A stretch of DNA of 64,000 nucleotides from Bufo bufo (taxonomy: Eukaryota > Chordata > Amphibia > Anura > Bufonidae), in contig NC_053393.1 of NCBI RefSeq assembly GCF_905171765.1, forward strand, positions 63,705,371-63,769,370. Reading direction: 5' to 3'. Under the pieces are notes generated by a model. The model did no database searches. It had not been told where the DNA came from and was given only the letters and a program-made list of their open reading frames with translations. Positions 62,466 through 64,000 of the stretch are shown here, piece after piece. The translations under genes and the position numbers were made by a program. Each line of letters opens with the position of its first letter. Position 1 is the first letter of the stretch.

Positions 62466-64000
62466 ATGGGGTCATTAAAGATCGCATCATTCAACGCGAA
62501 GGGTCTCAACACTCCCGAAAAAAGGGCCCAGGTACTTCACCATTTTCATCGCCAAAAGGTACATGTTGTTTGCTTCCAGGAAACACACTTTAAGGAGGGT
62601 AGCGCCCCGAGCATACGACATCGACACTACACAACCTGGCACTTTGAAAACAATCCGGTAAACAAGACAAAAGGAGTCGCCATAGCGATCCACAAGTCCA
62701 TACCTCATCAAGTGCTGGGATGTACTGCCGATCCAGATGCAAGATACCTGGTCCTTGCACTACTTATTGGGGGACAAGAACTAACCTTCCTTAACGTGTA
62801 TGCTCCCAACCAAAATCAAGCTCCCTTCATCGTAAACCTAATTAACAAAATCATACTGTTGCTCCGGGGGACTGTTATACTATGTGGTGACCTCAACCTG
62901 ACTCTTGACCCCACACTTGACAATTCGACTGGACGTGCTTCCCTCACATACTCCACTATTAAAAGAATCAAACGGGCGCTGCTTCAACTACAATTACGTG
63001 ACCCCTGGCCTCTCCAACACCCAGCTGACAAAGATTACACCTTTTACTCTGCCCCTCATTGACCATATTCTTATTCAGCAACCGGCCCTATCCTGGCTTG
63101 ATTCCACACAAATAGGAAACATCCTATGGTCGGACCACGCTCCCATATACTGTTCCCTGAATCTGCCCTTTCTTACCAGACAGGAGTGGACATGGCGGTT
63201 GAATGAAAACCTCCTTCTTGACGTGCTGCTGACCTCACAAGCAGTATAACGAACTTCTTGTCGGATCACAAGGAGGATACTACCCCATTAGCGATCCAAT
63301 GGGAGGCCTTGAAATGTGTTCTTCGAGGTGTTCTCATTAAACATGGATCCCGTCTCAAGAAGGAGAAAGCCCAATCTCTTAAACTTGCTCTACAAAAAGT
63401 CACTTCCCTGGAACTTGCCCACAAACGAGCACTTACCCTGCAAACTCTCCATGATCTCCAGCATGGAAGCTAAACGCCTCCTAGAAGCATCCTATAAACG
63501 CATGATACAAATATGCAGGAGTAAATTCTATTAATATGGAAACAAAAGTGGCCGTATGTTGGCAAGGGCTCTAAGGGGAAGACTGGCATCCTCCCACATT
63601 CCCGCTATCAAAAACTCCCAAGACCATATGGTACATACCACCACGGACATCGCGGCCGCTTTCCACTCTTTCTACTCAAAGCTCTACAACCTACCCCAAA
63701 CATCCCCTCAAGCAGTGAGTAAATCTCCCGACCCTCCTCTCCTACTTCCCAAATTATCCACGCTTGACTCTTCCACTCTGGAGACCCCATTCACGGACAC
63801 TGAACTTCAAATAGTTCTTAAGTCGCTCCCGGGTGGTAAGAGCCCTGGCCCGATGGGTTTACAGCTAGGTTCTACAAATCCTTCACTTCCACCCTCTCCC
63901 CTATCTGGAGTGTCTCCTGGGCTCCCCTTCCCGGCGCAGACCACCGAGGCTCATATCACTGTTATCCCGAAATCGGGAAAGGATCCGCACCTGTGTGCCA
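62466..64000 (+). pseudogene. LINE ORF2 (endonuclease-reverse transcriptase), disrupted and incomplete
   Basis: ATG at 62466 gives MGSLKIASFNAKGLN, the start of an AP-like endonuclease. The expected residues are visible: N10, E39 in CFQETHF, the VYAPN box at 111-115, and D142/N144 in CGDLNLTLDP. A frameshift near 63055 moves the rest to another frame (LIDHILIQQP, then WSDHAPIYC with the catalytic SDH). A stop at 63249 and another frame change follow, then AIQWEALKCVLRGVLIKHG (63295-63351). The reverse transcriptase begins near 63815 with GGKSPGP, where a single-base loss breaks the GFTARFYK motif. Near 63955 VIPKSGKDPH is still recognisable. The catalytic FADD region lies beyond the window. 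The enzyme nicks target DNA and primes cDNA synthesis in functional relatives. Confidence 0.92.

Larger units (their letters stand above)
60197..64000 (+). mobile_element. L1/Tx1-like LINE retrotransposon, 5' end intact, runs off window
   Basis: The element begins with a G run and GGGGGCATGGCC directly after interrupted Rpt-A sequence, so its 5' junction can be placed to within a base or two. An AAGATGGCGCC block at 60431-60441 is a YY1-type site within the leader or early ORF1. ORF1 and ORF2 follow in order, about 390 bp apart. Both are broken by stops and frameshifts. The 3' end, tail and second target duplication lie beyond 64000. A long non-LTR copy with its 5' end present is less common than 5'-truncated ones. 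Confidence 0.9.

Noticed and set aside
1..64000. tRNA, rRNA, snRNA or tRNA-derived SINE genes
   Set aside because: No convincing A-box/B-box pair, cloverleaf or known RNA sequence was seen by eye; a covariance-model search would be needed to exclude small ones.
1..64000. Endogenous retrovirus or LTR element
   Set aside because: No paired long terminal repeats, primer-binding site or gag/pol similarity was noticed. All reverse transcriptase sequence is LINE-type.

Overview
The window looks like vertebrate nuclear DNA, most likely from an anuran amphibian with a large, repeat-rich genome. The species is inferred, not read. There are no bacterial features. One host gene was recognised: eif3h (translation initiation factor 3 subunit H), on the minus strand. 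Exon 1 with its CpG-rich promoter is at 47808-47900, and exon 2 is at 8182-8338. Both have GT/AG splice sites, and the joined reading frame agrees with the vertebrate EIF3H N-terminus. Intron 1 is therefore 8339-47807 (39,469 bp), 1-8181 lies in intron 2, and 48016-64000 is upstream flank. Exon 3 and the usual vertebrate upstream neighbour utp23 were not found.

Almost everything else is mobile or tandem-repeat DNA. (i) The most numerous class is non-autonomous DNA transposons of 0.17-1.7 kb, called TWA elements here. Their inverted ends resemble GGCCTCATGCACACGACCG, GGCTACTTTCACACTAGCG or GGGCTCGTTCACACG, and they are flanked by a 3-bp TTA/TAA duplication. That duplication suggests PIF/Harbinger mobilisation. 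(ii) A second class has TTAA duplications and AGGGGTT- or AGGGAA-type ends (piggyBac/Kolobok-like). (iii) There are three short hAT-like elements with 8-bp duplications. (iv) A dispersed AT-rich repeat of about 0.9 kb, called Rpt-A here, has one complete TTAA-bounded copy at 54858-55765 and four partial copies. (v) There is a decayed Tc1/mariner transposase (53872-54500). (vi) There are two L1/Tx1-like retrotransposon pieces: a minus-strand 5' fragment (32096-33056) and a long plus-strand copy that begins at 60197 and runs off the window.

At least ten minisatellites are present, with units of 23, 26, 28, 29/31, 31, 34 and 57 bp among others. Several appear to have been seeded from pieces of the dispersed elements. 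The clearest case is the 23-bp array at 10845-11450, whose unit is the end of the TWA element it abuts plus its target duplication.

The most useful aspect is the insertion record. Many elements sit inside other repeats whose uninterrupted relatives are in the same window, so empty sites can be read directly (19825-20253, 50059-51100, 50671-50979, 52666-53005, 59053-59996 and the L1 at 60197). No wholly new gene system was found. The candidates worth attention are the repeated reuse of one TAA target, minisatellites born from transposon ends, a palindrome whose symmetry extends past the element, and a short motif shared by transposon classes that should be unrelated.
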